From positions 64,001 to 91,219 of IMG/VR virus record IMGVR_UViG_3300046747_000566: DNA of 27,219 bases; one strand, 5' to 3'. This DNA comes from a virus. The position numbers and the translations under genes are program-made. Shown one piece after another: positions 1 through 6,083 of the stretch. The stretch's first letter is position 1; each line of letters begins with the position of its first letter. The notes under the pieces are model-generated. The model made no database searches and had not been told where the DNA came from. It was given only the letters and a program-made list of their open reading frames with translations.

Positions 1-79
1 AGCCATTGGCCTCAATATAGGTAATTGGTTCTATTGCGCACTTTTTATAGTGCTCATTCTTTGGTGCTTGATCCATCAT
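1..79 (-). CDS. DUF3310-like protein, N-terminal part (runs off window)
   Basis: The visible 26 codons run off the left edge of the window. They read MMDQAPKNEHYKKCAIEPITY followed by IEANG. The pattern HYK..-IEPI-YIEANG resembles the start of DUF3310 (SaV-like) phage proteins, where it normally continues into a GNVIKY motif that lies outside this window. DUF3310 proteins are common in phage early regions and are often linked to nucleotide metabolism or replication, without a firmly settled function. The start at 79 follows AAAGGATTG, a fair ribosome site inside the 3' end of the upstream gene, so the two genes overlap by 26 bp and are probably translationally coupled. The family assignment rests on a short stretch only. 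Confidence 0.6.
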   Translation of the reverse strand, partial: MMDQAPKNEHYKKCAIEPITYIEANG

Positions 80-305
80 CAATCCTTTCAATACTTATCT
101 CTAAAGCTACTGCTACCTTATTATCGTACAACACATCATATGCAGCGCAGAGTGTTCCAAATGGCAAGAGCTTGGTTATCATTCCTTCCTTGCCATAATA
201 TTTGTTCCAATCCTCATTGTTGATATTGCGCACTTTATCGCCTACGCTGTACTTGTGTTTATGCGGTATGATGTATTGCCGTGCTGGCAAGCTAAATTTC
301 TCCAT
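54..305 (-). CDS. Small hypothetical protein (83 aa)
   Basis: The family is not recognised. The start at 305 (MEKFSLPARQ) is preferred over an ATG 33 bp upstream because AAGAGGAACAC gives a ribosome site at the right distance. The protein is basic near its N-terminus. The middle reads YSVGDKVRNINNEDWNKYYG, then GKEGMITKLL, a pattern reminiscent of small SH3-like or KOW-like beta-barrel folds (VGDKVR ... GKEGMI). No membrane segment or catalytic motif is visible. It overlaps the upstream FDXHR-type gene by 14 bp and the downstream DUF3310-like start by 26 bp, so it belongs to the same leftward operon. The fold suggestion is inference. Confidence 0.65.
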   Translation of the reverse strand: MEKFSLPARQYIIPHKHKYSVGDKVRNINNEDWNKYYGKEGMITKLLPFGTLCAAYDVLYDNKVAVALEISIERIDDGSSTKE

Positions 306-549
306 GTGTTCCTCTTTTCTCGAATACTGAACCATCAAATTCGCCAGTTGTCCAGATATCTTTGTCAGTCTTTACCATGCCGAGACTCTGCATTTCAACA
401 ATAGATAGGCATCTTCTATCCGGTTTCGTATGACCTATGACTTTCTTGCCATCATACACAGCATCACCATATCCTCCTGCACGATGCATATTAAAGCCTG
501 AGATAGAGAAGAATACCTCCGAGCAACTAGCACATTGCGAACGAGCCAT
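292..549 (-). CDS. FDXHR-type putative zinc-binding protein (85 aa)
   Basis: A small protein with an N-terminal zinc-finger-like motif: CASC at residues 6-9, then FNMHR at 19-23, matching the FDxHR signature of a family of putative zinc-binding proteins frequent in phages. The conserved later cysteine is present (RRCLS, about residue 45), followed by MQSLGMVKTDKDIW, which fits the usual ending of this family (CL...M..LGM.....IW). Its biochemical role is unknown; nucleic-acid or protein binding is the usual guess. The start at 549 follows AAAGGATCAAATC. It overlaps the next gene by 14 bp. The motif is clear, the function is not. Confidence 0.75.
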   Translation of the reverse strand: MARSQCASCSEVFFSISGFNMHRAGGYGDAVYDGKKVIGHTKPDRRCLSIVEMQSLGMVKTDKDIWTTGEFDGSVFEKRGTHGEI

Positions 550-591
550 GATTTGATCCTTTCGATTTTAGCTCATACCCTCTACAAGCCT

Positions 592-693
592 CTACGTTGG
601 CGATTCTGGGCCTTTACGGTTGAGAGTGTCCAGTTTATCGTATTGACCCAGCAAGGCACCCTGGGGCTCGTATACTGGGCCAAATAACGGCAT
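592..693 (-). CDS. Possible tiny ORF (33 aa), uncertain
   Basis: An ATG six bases after the stop of the upstream gene opens a 33-codon frame (MPLFGPVYEPQGALLGQYDK ...) that fills the gap before the FDXHR gene. In favour are its position in a dense operon and ordinary residue composition. Against it is the lack of a recognisable Shine-Dalgarno sequence before the ATG. If it is not a gene, positions 550-698 contain no other feature I can support. Confidence 0.25.
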   Translation of the reverse strand: MPLFGPVYEPQGALLGQYDKLDTLNRKGPESPT

Positions 694-698
694 TGTAA

Positions 699-1034
699 TC
701 AGTGCACCGGATAGTTGACAGTCGCTCGCTGTCGAACCACATTCTTTTGCGGTGGCACTGGCTTTGCTGTACGACCTTGCGTTATCACTCCTTGCTGTGT
801 GCTAGCAGCTCGTTCAAGTTGTTTCTTGCACTCCGCTATCTCGCATTGCGCTGCGTCCCTAGTCATCTCCGCAAACTCAGTGCGCTCATAACACAGCCAA
901 GCGCTCTGATAGCGGGTCCCGAACTCTAGGGCGACGTGCAGTGACACCGTGAATGCGACCCCGTAGTCCTTACTGGCCTGATAATGATTCAGGCCAGCCT
1001 CTGTGAGCAGTAGCTCAAAGTGTTCAAGGATCAC
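699..1034 (-). CDS. Hypothetical protein (111 aa), GTG start
   Basis: The family is not recognised. It starts with GTG at 1034 behind GAGGGAACGTC, a good ribosome site lying within the end of the upstream gene (11-bp overlap). The first 40 residues look like an amphipathic helical region (MILEHFELLLTEAGLNHYQA), the middle is rich in Glu/Cys/Lys (AECKKQLERA), and the tail from about residue 80 is basic and probably disordered (GRTAKPVPPQKNVVRQRATV). A mainly helical protein with a basic, possibly nucleic-acid-binding tail is plausible but inferred. Confidence 0.6.
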   Translation of the reverse strand: MILEHFELLLTEAGLNHYQASKDYGVAFTVSLHVALEFGTRYQSAWLCYERTEFAEMTRDAAQCEIAECKKQLERAASTQQGVITQGRTAKPVPPQKNVVRQRATVNYPVH

Positions 1035-1299
1035 GACGTTCCCTCTGTATCGCTCGCTTGATCTGCTCTATGCGTTTCTCGACGGCTAGCACCGCATAAG
1101 CTCTCCAACCCTCTGGCCCGCTACCAATGATGAGAGAACCGTTAACCTGTAATTGCTTGTATTTATATGAATTGCCTAGTTCCATCACTTCCTCGTAGAG
1201 AGCACTTATGTTCTCTTCCTCTTTCTTCTTCATGCGCTTTACTTCTTCAGCGCTGAATAGCGTATCCTCTGGTGATAGTGTTGTTGCCCGCTTCTTCAT
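1024..1299 (-). CDS. Hypothetical helical protein (91 aa)
   Basis: The family is not recognised. The start MKKRATTLSPEDTLFSAEEV at 1299 is preferred to an upstream in-frame ATG because GAGGGAAATA precedes it. A highly charged helix (EEVKRMKKKEEENISALYEE) covers residues 17-37. A short segment with LIIGSGPEGW follows, and then another basic helix (VEKRIEQIKRAIQRERR). It starts 18 bp after the PAPS-reductase-like gene and overlaps the next gene by 11 bp, which places it in the same transcript. A coiled-coil adaptor is possible; no function can be assigned. Confidence 0.6.
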   Translation of the reverse strand: MKKRATTLSPEDTLFSAEEVKRMKKKEEENISALYEEVMELGNSYKYKQLQVNGSLIIGSGPEGWRAYAVLAVEKRIEQIKRAIQRERRDP

Positions 1300-1316
1300 T
1301 ATTTCCCTCGTTCTTT

Positions 1317-2237
1317 CTACAGAAAGCAATATCCGCTCTCGCACACATCCTCTTTATCCTCAAACAATGACTCTTGCTTCAATTCGCTTGTCGCCTGTTC
1401 TAGTGGCTTGAGCTTGTTTGTAAACCAAACAGCGTCAAGACCATGTTCCTCTCTACGCTCGTTGATTGTTTTCTCAAGGTCAACGGCCTGCTTGAATAGC
1501 TCAGGCTCGTTTTGTCGCATGTCTTGCCATTTCTGCAAAGAGTGGTACGGACAAAATGAGCACGCCGAGCGTGGTGGCACTGGCAGGCCCGCTGCGGATA
1601 TCGTGTTGATGCAATCCTGTCGGGTCATCCGTAGTCTGATCAGCGGGTAGTCGTTGACTTTCCATGCCAGAGACTCCGGGTCCATGTTGGCCTTCATGCG
1701 CTGGATTTCATCGAGCGAGATGCCCAGTGCGACTTGCGCCAGTGGCTCATGCTCTTTGAGGAAGCCATCCACGTGCCGCAATGCGATTGGCATGTTTTCC
1801 TTGCTCATCGCTGATATTTCGCAGTATTGCAGAAACTTCTTTCTTCTGTCTGCTATTGCTTCTTTTCCTATGAGTCCCTTCATCCACTTGTCAACGATCT
1901 TGATCTTGAAATCGACGGTACACGTCCGATTGCTTGGTGCGCCGCTAGACATGCGGACAGGAATACCGATTGATCTGCTACCTGGTCGTGTGAGCCGCTG
2001 GTATAACGTGTCCACGGAGCCATCTTTGAGATGCTTGCGTAGCTCTATCAGCTCAAGGCCATGCTTTTCCGCGTAGGGCATGGCGATCTCATGGACATAG
2101 CGCAGCGTGTCAGGGTGCTCACTGTCCTCTCCGACATTACAGAAGATGAATGTTTTGTAGTCGATCTTGCCTTGCGCCGCTAATACGAGGAGACCATTGC
2201 TCTGCATTCCTCCTCCATAACTCGTGATTTTTAACAT
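1317..2237 (-). CDS. PAPS-reductase-like phage protein (adenine nucleotide alpha-hydrolase fold, 306 aa)
   Basis: It belongs to the phosphoadenosine-phosphosulfate-reductase-like group found in many phages. Visible motifs are the PP-loop variant SYGGGMQSNG (residues 6-15), FCNVGEDSEHPDT (32-44), SNRTCTVDFKIKIV (102-115), GISLDEIQRM (172-181), YPLI then MTRQDCI (197-210), the cysteine motif PPRSACSFCPYHSLQKW (221-237), and a cysteine-rich end CESGYCFL. Family members bind ATP or a related nucleotide. In phages the physiological substrate is uncertain, and roles in sulfur transfer or nucleic-acid modification are proposals. The length is normal. The start at 2237 follows AAGGAGTAAT, which also contains the stop codon of the upstream HNH gene, so translation is coupled. 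A second copy of its first eleven codons lies at 3505-3537. Confidence 0.85.
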   Translation of the reverse strand: MLKITSYGGGMQSNGLLVLAAQGKIDYKTFIFCNVGEDSEHPDTLRYVHEIAMPYAEKHGLELIELRKHLKDGSVDTLYQRLTRPGSRSIGIPVRMSSGAPSNRTCTVDFKIKIVDKWMKGLIGKEAIADRRKKFLQYCEISAMSKENMPIALRHVDGFLKEHEPLAQVALGISLDEIQRMKANMDPESLAWKVNDYPLIRLRMTRQDCINTISAAGLPVPPRSACSFCPYHSLQKWQDMRQNEPELFKQAVDLEKTINERREEHGLDAVWFTNKLKPLEQATSELKQESLFEDKEDVCESGYCFL

Positions 2238-2238
2238 A

Positions 2239-3117
2239 TTACTCCTTTTTCCATGTTGTACCGCGTACTGCACGGTGCAACGTTGGAGTTGCTACACCAT
2301 ATTTCTTGGCAATATCTTTGTATTTCCAGCCTTGTTCCCGTAGAAGCTTAGCCTCTTCTATATCGCTTCGTGTAAGTTTAGCGCGTGGGTGATTCTCTCC
2401 AGACGTTACGCCTTTTTGGAAGCTTGTCCGGTTTGCTTTTGCTGGAGGATTGATGCCTCTTCCCTTGCGTCGCATATCCTCATTGTTGTCTGCCAGTGTT
2501 CCTAAGAACATATGAGATGGATTGACACAGGCGGGAACATCACATATGTGGCATACATACATGCCATCAGGTATCTCTCCATTTGTTATTTCCCATGAAT
2601 ATCGATGGGCTAATATTATCTTCCGATTAACCCCAAATCGCCCATATCCCTGTTTGTTTAAATTCCCTCTCCATATCCAACATCCACTTTCATGCTCTTT
2701 GTCAACCTTGAGCCAAAACCTCGAAATTAGTTCTTCTTTTTCATCTCTTAATTCCTGATGGGCTTTCCATAACAAAAATGCCCTTTGTCGCTCTGCTTCA
2801 TCTAGCTTTGCTCTGCCTTTTTTGTGTTTGTCTATCACATTTTCTTGTGGGGTCCCTAAGAATAAATGGTGAGGATTAACGCATACAGTTGTATCACAGG
2901 CATGACACACATGCATACCATCGGGGATTGCTCCATTTGTTATGTACCATGACACTCTATGAGCTGGTACCTGCTCCCTGTTTAGAAAGAAGCGCCCATA
3001 GCAATACTTGCTAATGTTGCCTTTCCAGACCCAGCATTCCCACGGAGACGCCTTAGCAACTTGTCCCCAGAAACGTGCTTGTGTATACGGATCATCAAGC
3101 AAATCGTAAGCATCCAT
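2239..3117 (-). CDS. Two-domain HNH homing-type endonuclease (292 aa)
   Basis: There are two tandem HNH_3-type units. Unit 1 (about 16-100) has CWVWKG (28-33), AHRVSW (52-57) and VCHACDTTVCVNPHHL (70-85). Unit 2 (about 133-218) has CWIWRG (146-151), AHRYSW (170-175) and VCHICDVPACVNPSHM (188-203). The C-terminus (NHPRAKLTRSDIEEAKLL then DIAKKYGVATPTLHRAVRG) is the AKLT-plus-HTH tail typical of homing endonucleases and helps DNA recognition. Single-HNH proteins of this kind are usual; a duplicated unit is less common and may replace dimerisation. The start at 3117 follows AGGGAGGG. A longer open frame to 3555 is rejected because it runs antisense through the XRE gene. Stop and ribosome site of the PAPS-reductase-like gene overlap its end. 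It is expressed from a consensus promoter at 3208-3236. Confidence 0.88.
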   Translation of the reverse strand: MDAYDLLDDPYTQARFWGQVAKASPWECWVWKGNISKYCYGRFFLNREQVPAHRVSWYITNGAIPDGMHVCHACDTTVCVNPHHLFLGTPQENVIDKHKKGRAKLDEAERQRAFLLWKAHQELRDEKEELISRFWLKVDKEHESGCWIWRGNLNKQGYGRFGVNRKIILAHRYSWEITNGEIPDGMYVCHICDVPACVNPSHMFLGTLADNNEDMRRKGRGINPPAKANRTSFQKGVTSGENHPRAKLTRSDIEEAKLLREQGWKYKDIAKKYGVATPTLHRAVRGTTWKKE

Positions 3118-3137
3118 GAATATATCCCTCCCTGATC

Positions 3138-3169
3138 TACCCGCTTGACTTTTTTTATTCAAGCGGGTA
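3138..3169. repeat. 11-bp inverted repeat in the HNH 5' leader
   Basis: Perfect arms TACCCGCTTGA and TCAAGCGGGTA flank a 10-base loop. On the leftward transcript the hairpin ends about 10 bases before the HNH ribosome site, so it could affect translation. There is no U-tract after it, so it is not a canonical terminator. On the + strand the same bases include TTGACT and lie just upstream of a TATAAT (3171-3176), so the repeat may also overlap the XRE promoter, although the spacing (20 bp) is long. Confidence 0.6.
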
Positions 3170-3184
3170 CTATAATCACTGAAT

Positions 3185-3201
3185 GGTGCATCATTAGCAC
3201 C
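3185..3201. promoter_or_regulatory. Operator O1, GGTGC-N7-GCACC
   Basis: The sequence GGTGCATCATTAGCACC is a 5-bp inverted repeat with a 7-base centre. It lies just downstream of the -10 box of the leftward HNH promoter and of the candidate rightward XRE promoter. An identical-arm site is centred 40 bp away (3225-3241). A pair of sites four helical turns apart flanking a promoter is what an XRE-type regulator would be expected to bind. Confidence 0.65.
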
Positions 3202-3207
3202 AGTGTT

Positions 3208-3236
3208 ATTATAGCTCAGGTAATGGTGCGTGTCAA
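3208..3236 (-). promoter_or_regulatory. Consensus sigma70-type promoter for the HNH gene
   Basis: On the minus strand TTGACA (3231-3236) and TATAAT (3208-3213) are both perfect and are separated by exactly 17 bp. Transcription would run left into the HNH gene and on through the PAPS-reductase-like gene. The -35 box lies inside operator O2. A promoter this strong in front of an endonuclease would need repression, which the adjacent XRE gene could provide. Confidence 0.85.
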
Positions 3237-3241
3237 GCACC
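3225..3241. promoter_or_regulatory. Operator O2, GGTGC-N7-GCACC, overlapping the HNH -35 box
   Basis: The sequence GGTGCGTGTCAAGCACC has the same five-base arms as O1. Its 7-base centre contains the -35 hexamer of the HNH promoter, so a bound protein would block RNA polymerase. It ends two bases before the first possible start codon of the XRE gene, suggesting that it also affects that gene. Confidence 0.65.
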
Positions 3242-3257
3242 AATGAGAGGTATGACC

Positions 3258-3503
3258 ATGGTAAAAACAGACGTGATACGCGAAATCGTTGATAGGAAAT
3301 GCAAGGATATGAATCTTTCGTATCGCTCCCTTGCTGAGAGGTCTGGCATAAAAAACCACTCGCAGATAAGCCGTATTTTGAGTGGAAAGACGACTCCAAC
3401 ACAGAGCATGCTAATAAAGCTTTGTGAAGGGCTTGAATGCAGCAAAGATGAGAGAATTGCAATCTTTCATGCGGCTGGTTACCTTGCTCCCGATGAGCTT
3501 TGA
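3258..3503 (+). CDS. XRE-family HTH regulator (81 aa), probable controller of the HNH gene
   Basis: A small Cro/C1-type helix-turn-helix protein. The HTH is LSYRSLAERSGI-KNHSQISRILSGKTTPT (about residues 20-49), followed by LIKLCEGLECS, the usual last helix of the domain, and a short tail ending AAGYLAPDEL. The start at 3258 is chosen because GAGAGG lies 8 bases upstream; ATGs at 3243 and 3252 have no ribosome site. It is the only rightward gene in the first 21 kb and points away from the HNH gene, with two matching operators between them. By analogy with controller proteins of restriction systems it may delay or repress the endonuclease; that role is inferred. Confidence 0.85.
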   Translation: MVKTDVIREIVDRKCKDMNLSYRSLAERSGIKNHSQISRILSGKTTPTQSMLIKLCEGLECSKDERIAIFHAAGYLAPDEL

Positions 3504-3504
3504 T

Positions 3505-3555
3505 CATTCCCCCGCCGTATGAAATCAACTTGATCATAATTTCGCTCTCTTTCAT
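3505..3555 (-). pseudogene. 5' remnant of a second PAPS-reductase-like gene
   Basis: The minus-strand frame from ATG 3537 reads MIKLISYGGGM, closely matching MLKITSYGGGM, the first eleven residues of the intact gene at 1317-2237. An in-frame ATG at 3555 precedes it, and AGAGAG sits upstream of 3537. Homology stops at 3505, one base after the stop codon of the XRE gene (3503), so the junction is sharp. At the DNA level the two starts differ at many codon positions, so this is not a recent tandem copy. It is best read as the stump left when the XRE-HNH cassette arrived or when a paralogue was replaced. Confidence 0.6.
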
Positions 3556-3605
3556 ATCTTATGGCTACATGAACACACTACATTGTGGGTAACTTCTCCA
3601 CAAGT

Positions 3606-3637
3606 GAGGACAAGCCGTATTCATGATGCTTGTCCTC
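3606..3637. repeat. Hairpin downstream of the helicase loader gene
   Basis: Perfect 9-bp arms GAGGACAAG and CTTGTCCTC are separated by 14 bases, in the gap between the end of the loader gene (3653) and the PAPS remnant. No T-tract follows on either strand, so it may stabilise the 3' end of the replication mRNA rather than terminate it. Confidence 0.45.
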
Positions 3638-3652
3638 CAATATGCGAGAGGG

Positions 3653-4435
3653 CTATAGCTCCTCTCGATAATCCTCTCCATTCATTGGGATGGCTATCTG
3701 GCCTATCTGCAATCGAGAGCAGACGGCACCTCCCACGAAGCTTGCCAGTTGGTCCAGTCGGTTTGTCGAGATGGCAGTAGGCAGCCCGCGCTTTGTCCGC
3801 TTGTCGATGATGGCAAAGTAAATCTCTTCTCTGAACTCTGTCCACTTGGACTTATCGATATCGTCTATAACAAAGAGAGGCGTCTTTACAGCTCTCTCGA
3901 CAAGCTCATAGTAGTCTTCGTTATGAGCTATTTTTTGCTGGATAGCTCCAAACAACTCGGGAGCGGTTGCAAACAAGCTAGCAACTCCATGCTTTGCAAT
4001 AGCCTCATTGCAGACAGCAGCTAGCAGGTGAGTCTTACCAGTGCCAAATGTGCCGTGCAAAACGAGGGTGCCATGCGGTGAGGCTGCAAAAGCTTTCGCG
4101 ACATCATAGGCCTCTGGCTGCCTAGTAGCATCAAAATTCTCAAAGGTCTTTTTTGCAAGAGAGGGATCTGCCCAGCGACGCCCAAGCCAGCTATAAATAC
4201 TAGCAGCACGCATCTCTATCCACTCTCGACGCTGCTCCTCTTTCTCTTTGCGCTCTTTGGCTTCGATTTGACAAGGGCACATCTGGCGACGACCATAGTG
4301 TGCAACCCCATCAACATCAAAACAATGTGGTTCGACTATTCCGCAGGTAGGACACTGCCACGATGCTTCCTTTGGGTCGGTTGGCATTGCACGGAAACGA
4401 TCAGAGAGGTTCTTGGGCCATTTGAAATTACTCAT
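3653..4435 (-). CDS. DnaC/DnaI-like AAA+ helicase loader (260 aa)
   Basis: An AAA+ ATPase of the DnaC/IstB type. Walker A is GTFGTGKTH (128-136), Walker B is LFVIDDID (187-194), a sensor-I-like STNR follows (223-226), and SRLQIG (240-245) holds a candidate arginine finger. The N-terminus has a cysteine cluster, CPTC (28-31), C38 and CPC (53-55), typical of zinc-bearing DnaC-like loaders in phages and Firmicutes. Such proteins load the replicative helicase onto single-stranded DNA with the origin protein. The start at 4435 follows AAAGGAGTAAAGAC. It begins 4 bp after the stop of the origin-binding-like gene, matching the O-P order of lambdoid phages. It is not IstB of a transposon, as no transposase gene adjoins it. 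Confidence 0.9.
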   Translation of the reverse strand: MSNFKWPKNLSDRFRAMPTDPKEASWQCPTCGIVEPHCFDVDGVAHYGRRQMCPCQIEAKERKEKEEQRREWIEMRAASIYSWLGRRWADPSLAKKTFENFDATRQPEAYDVAKAFAASPHGTLVLHGTFGTGKTHLLAAVCNEAIAKHGVASLFATAPELFGAIQQKIAHNEDYYELVERAVKTPLFVIDDIDKSKWTEFREEIYFAIIDKRTKRGLPTAISTNRLDQLASFVGGAVCSRLQIGQIAIPMNGEDYREEL

Positions 4436-4439
4436 GTCT

Positions 4440-5588
4440 TTACTCCTTTGCTGCTTTTGCAGCGGATCCTGCTAATAACTTCTCAATATTTTTCTGTCTT
4501 CGCTCTTCACTCACTAGGAATGAAGGCCTTGTCCCTGTTTGCGCTGAGTTGATAACAACGCGCTTTTGTCGAGATTGAAGCTTCTTGATTATTCCTACAA
4601 CCGTATCATCTCTCCTGAGATACTTAATCATGCAAGGCTTGCCATGTTCCTCCCACCAGCTTGAAGAGGCTAAGTCATCCCATGCACTCTCAAATTGCTC
4701 TCTGGTGATGGGCGCATTGTCTACAATCATCTCCAAAACCTTGCCAGCCTCCTCAAGTTCCTGCTTTCGTGTGGTAGCGCTGTAAATACGCCCTTTCTTC
4801 GCTTCTACAATTTGCACGGCAGTTTCTCTAGAAGGCCAGGGCGCGTCTGCTGTGGGCATAACTGGAGGTCCTTTGGGTTCAACAGTCTTTTTCTCTTTTT
4901 TCTTGGAAGAGGCTTTCGTCTCCTCAGAAGACAAAGAAGAAAGAGAAGAGGGTGAGGGTGCGACGACAGGAGCCAATGTTTGGGGTTCTGTTTCGTCGGC
5001 TACACTACCTTCTTTAGAGAGATCTTTAGAGAGATCTTTAAGAATATCTTTAGGAAGCTGTGAACGCGCTTGTGGACTTGCTTTATCACCTACAAAACGT
5101 TCTTGTGAGGAACATTTACGTTCTTGTGGAGGAACGTTTTCGTTCTCTAAAAGAACATTATCGTTCTTCAAAGGAACGTTTTCGTTCTCTAAAAGAACAT
5201 TGCTTGGGTCAAAACGTTCTTGTAAAGAACATTCAAAGTATTTTCTGTTCATCTCCCAGATGTCAGGGATCGTAATGTAGTACTTGGGTTTCCCCTTTTT
5301 GGTTCCGTCAGGATTAAATTCCTGCTTTATTTCTGCATGGATGAGTCCACATTTGTGGAGACGTGGCAATATTCTGCTAAGGGCACTAATAGCGTAGCCA
5401 GTCAGGCGGGATATGTCTCTGAGTGAAGCAAAACGTGGGCGAGCATCCCAGTAGGCACATTTTAGTTTGATGTAGAGGAATTTCTCTTCATGCGTGAGAT
5501 GTTCATAGGACTCAAAAACAATATTGGGGACACGCGTGAAATTCTTTGCATAATTCTCATTATCACGCTTTTCATGATCGTTACTCAT
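4440..5588 (-). CDS. Winged-helix replication initiator-like protein (382 aa) with origin inside the gene
   Basis: The N-terminal domain (about 17-111) looks like a phage/plasmid replication winged helix: RVPNIVFES, LTHEEKFLYIKLKCAY, FASLRDISRLTGYAISALSR, LHKCGLIH, KPKYYI. The middle (about 120-250) is a low-complexity linker. Its residues 120-166 (repeats of VLLENENVP and SQERF) are encoded by the iteron array at 5099-5230. The C-terminal part (about 265-382) contains WPSRETAVQIVEAKKGR and is probably helical; it may contact the loader. The start at 5588 follows GGAAGG; an ATG at 5636 lacks a site. With the DnaC-like gene 4 bp downstream this is an O/P-like pair. The initiator role is inferred from domain, neighbour and iterons. 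Confidence 0.8.
   Translation of the reverse strand: MSNDHEKRDNENYAKNFTRVPNIVFESYEHLTHEEKFLYIKLKCAYWDARPRFASLRDISRLTGYAISALSRILPRLHKCGLIHAEIKQEFNPDGTKKGKPKYYITIPDIWEMNRKYFECSLQERFDPSNVLLENENVPLKNDNVLLENENVPPQERKCSSQERFVGDKASPQARSQLPKDILKDLSKDLSKEGSVADETEPQTLAPVVAPSPSSLSSLSSEETKASSKKKEKKTVEPKGPPVMPTADAPWPSRETAVQIVEAKKGRIYSATTRKQELEEAGKVLEMIVDNAPITREQFESAWDDLASSSWWEEHGKPCMIKYLRRDDTVVGIIKKLQSRQKRVVINSAQTGTRPSFLVSEERRQKNIEKLLAGSAAKAAKE
5013..5060. repeat. Tandem AT-rich 12-mers, candidate DNA unwinding element
   Basis: There are four 12-bp units: TTTAGAGAGATC twice (5013-5036), TTTAAGAATATC (5037-5048) and a weaker TTTAGGAAGCTG (5049-5060). The block lies 38 bp from the iterons, on their downstream side in gene direction, and encodes PKDILKDLSKDLSKE of the initiator. 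Short AT-rich tandem repeats containing GATC beside initiator sites resemble unwinding elements of theta origins, such as the 13-mers of oriC. Confidence 0.55.
5099..5230. repeat. Six-iteron array, candidate replication origin inside the initiator gene
   Basis: Six inverted repeats of the form GTTC-N7/8-GAAC start at 5099, 5120, 5142, 5163, 5184 and 5216. Examples are GTTCTTGTGAGGAAC, GTTCTCTAAAAGAAC (twice, 5142 and 5184), GTTCTTCAAAGGAAC and GTTCTTGTAAAGAAC. Start-to-start spacings are 21, 22, 21, 21 and 32 bp, that is, two or three helical turns, so all lie on one face of the DNA. Lambdoid phages keep palindromic iterons in the middle of gene O in the same way. The initiator protein itself is the expected binder. 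Confidence 0.75.
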
Positions 5589-5774
5589 GAGCACACCTTC
5601 CTTTGTGCGCCCACGTTCGCCTACAGACCTTGCCATATGGCAGCCGTCTGTGTATACTAAACGTAGGCAGGTTAATCCAAGGGCTGCTTCTCGTTGGCCT
5701 GAGAAACCTTAGAAGTAGCCTAACTGCTGTAAATTCTTCAATTGTCGTTTGCCAGCTACGGAGGCTGGCTTTAT

Positions 5775-5969
5775 TTATTTGTTGTCTTTCCTGGTATTGT
5801 TCCTGGTGATGTAGCTGTCTACTTCCTCCAATCTTACTCGATAGCGGCCTCCGACTCTGACGGCTTCTAGTGTCCCGTTGCGGATATAACGCTTTACCGT
5901 GGACTTCGCACATCTGAGCATATTGGCTACCTCGTCTAGTGTAAGCAGAGTTTCTGCCATGGCAATCAT
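5775..5969 (-). CDS. Excisionase-family HTH protein (64 aa)
   Basis: A HTH_17 (MerR-like, excisionase-type) small DNA-binding protein. LLTLDEVANMLRCAKSTVKR (about 6-25) is the HTH and is followed by the wing: YIRNGTLEAVRVGGRYRVRL. The end, DSYITRNNTRKDNK, is basic. The start at 5969 follows AAGGAGG six bases upstream. Proteins of this type bend DNA as recombination directionality factors or act as regulators; with no integrase visible, the xis role is open. It sits between small hypothetical genes and the initiator gene. The 186-bp gap after it holds a GCCAGC/GCTGGC hairpin (about 5752-5770) and an imperfect repeat (GGCTGCTTCT / AGAAGTAGCC), possibly separating regulation of the initiator. 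Confidence 0.85.
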   Translation of the reverse strand: MIAMAETLLTLDEVANMLRCAKSTVKRYIRNGTLEAVRVGGRYRVRLEEVDSYITRNNTRKDNK

Positions 5970-5999
5970 GTGGTTTCCTCCTTCTCTCAATGTCTGGCC

Positions 6000-6080
6000 T
6001 TAGTATATCACACTTTCGAGTAGTCTGGTGAGCTTTTCGCGTTCTGCTGTTAAAACCCACAAGCTCGTTATTATTGGCAT
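6000..6080 (-). CDS. Possible 26-aa ORF, uncertain
   Basis: The strong ribosome site GAGGAGG before 6087 could serve either an ATG at 6087 (overlapping the upstream stop) or the ATG at 6080. The 6080 frame encodes MPIITSLWVLTAEREKLTRL followed by LESVIY, which has protein-like composition. The 6087 frame would run antiparallel-like through the whole excisionase gene and looks like a shadow. Otherwise 5970-6083 holds only leader sequence. Confidence 0.3.
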   Translation of the reverse strand: MPIITSLWVLTAEREKLTRLLESVIY

Positions 6081-6083
6081 TGT

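Noticed and set aside
3138-3169. Rho-independent terminator between HNH and XRE genes
   Set aside because: The stem is perfect, but the T-run lies in the loop, not after the stem, on either strand; it is in the leader of the HNH gene.
3118-3555. N-terminal extension of the HNH gene to a 438-aa protein starting at 3555
   Set aside because: The extra part is antisense to the XRE gene and crosses its promoter region; only the first codons (MIKLISYGGGM) are meaningful, as a remnant. The HNH start at 3117 has a good ribosome site.
5099-5230. Regularly spaced repeats that could suggest a CRISPR array
   Set aside because: The repeats are 15-16 bp palindromes at 21-bp intervals, with spacers of only about 6 bp, and the stretch is coding. 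This fits iterons, not CRISPR.
4852-5280. 142-codon plus-strand frame opposite the initiator gene
   Set aside because: Its repetitive Ser/Phe/Lys composition mirrors the iterons and low-complexity linker on the other strand. No ribosome site or promoter serves it.
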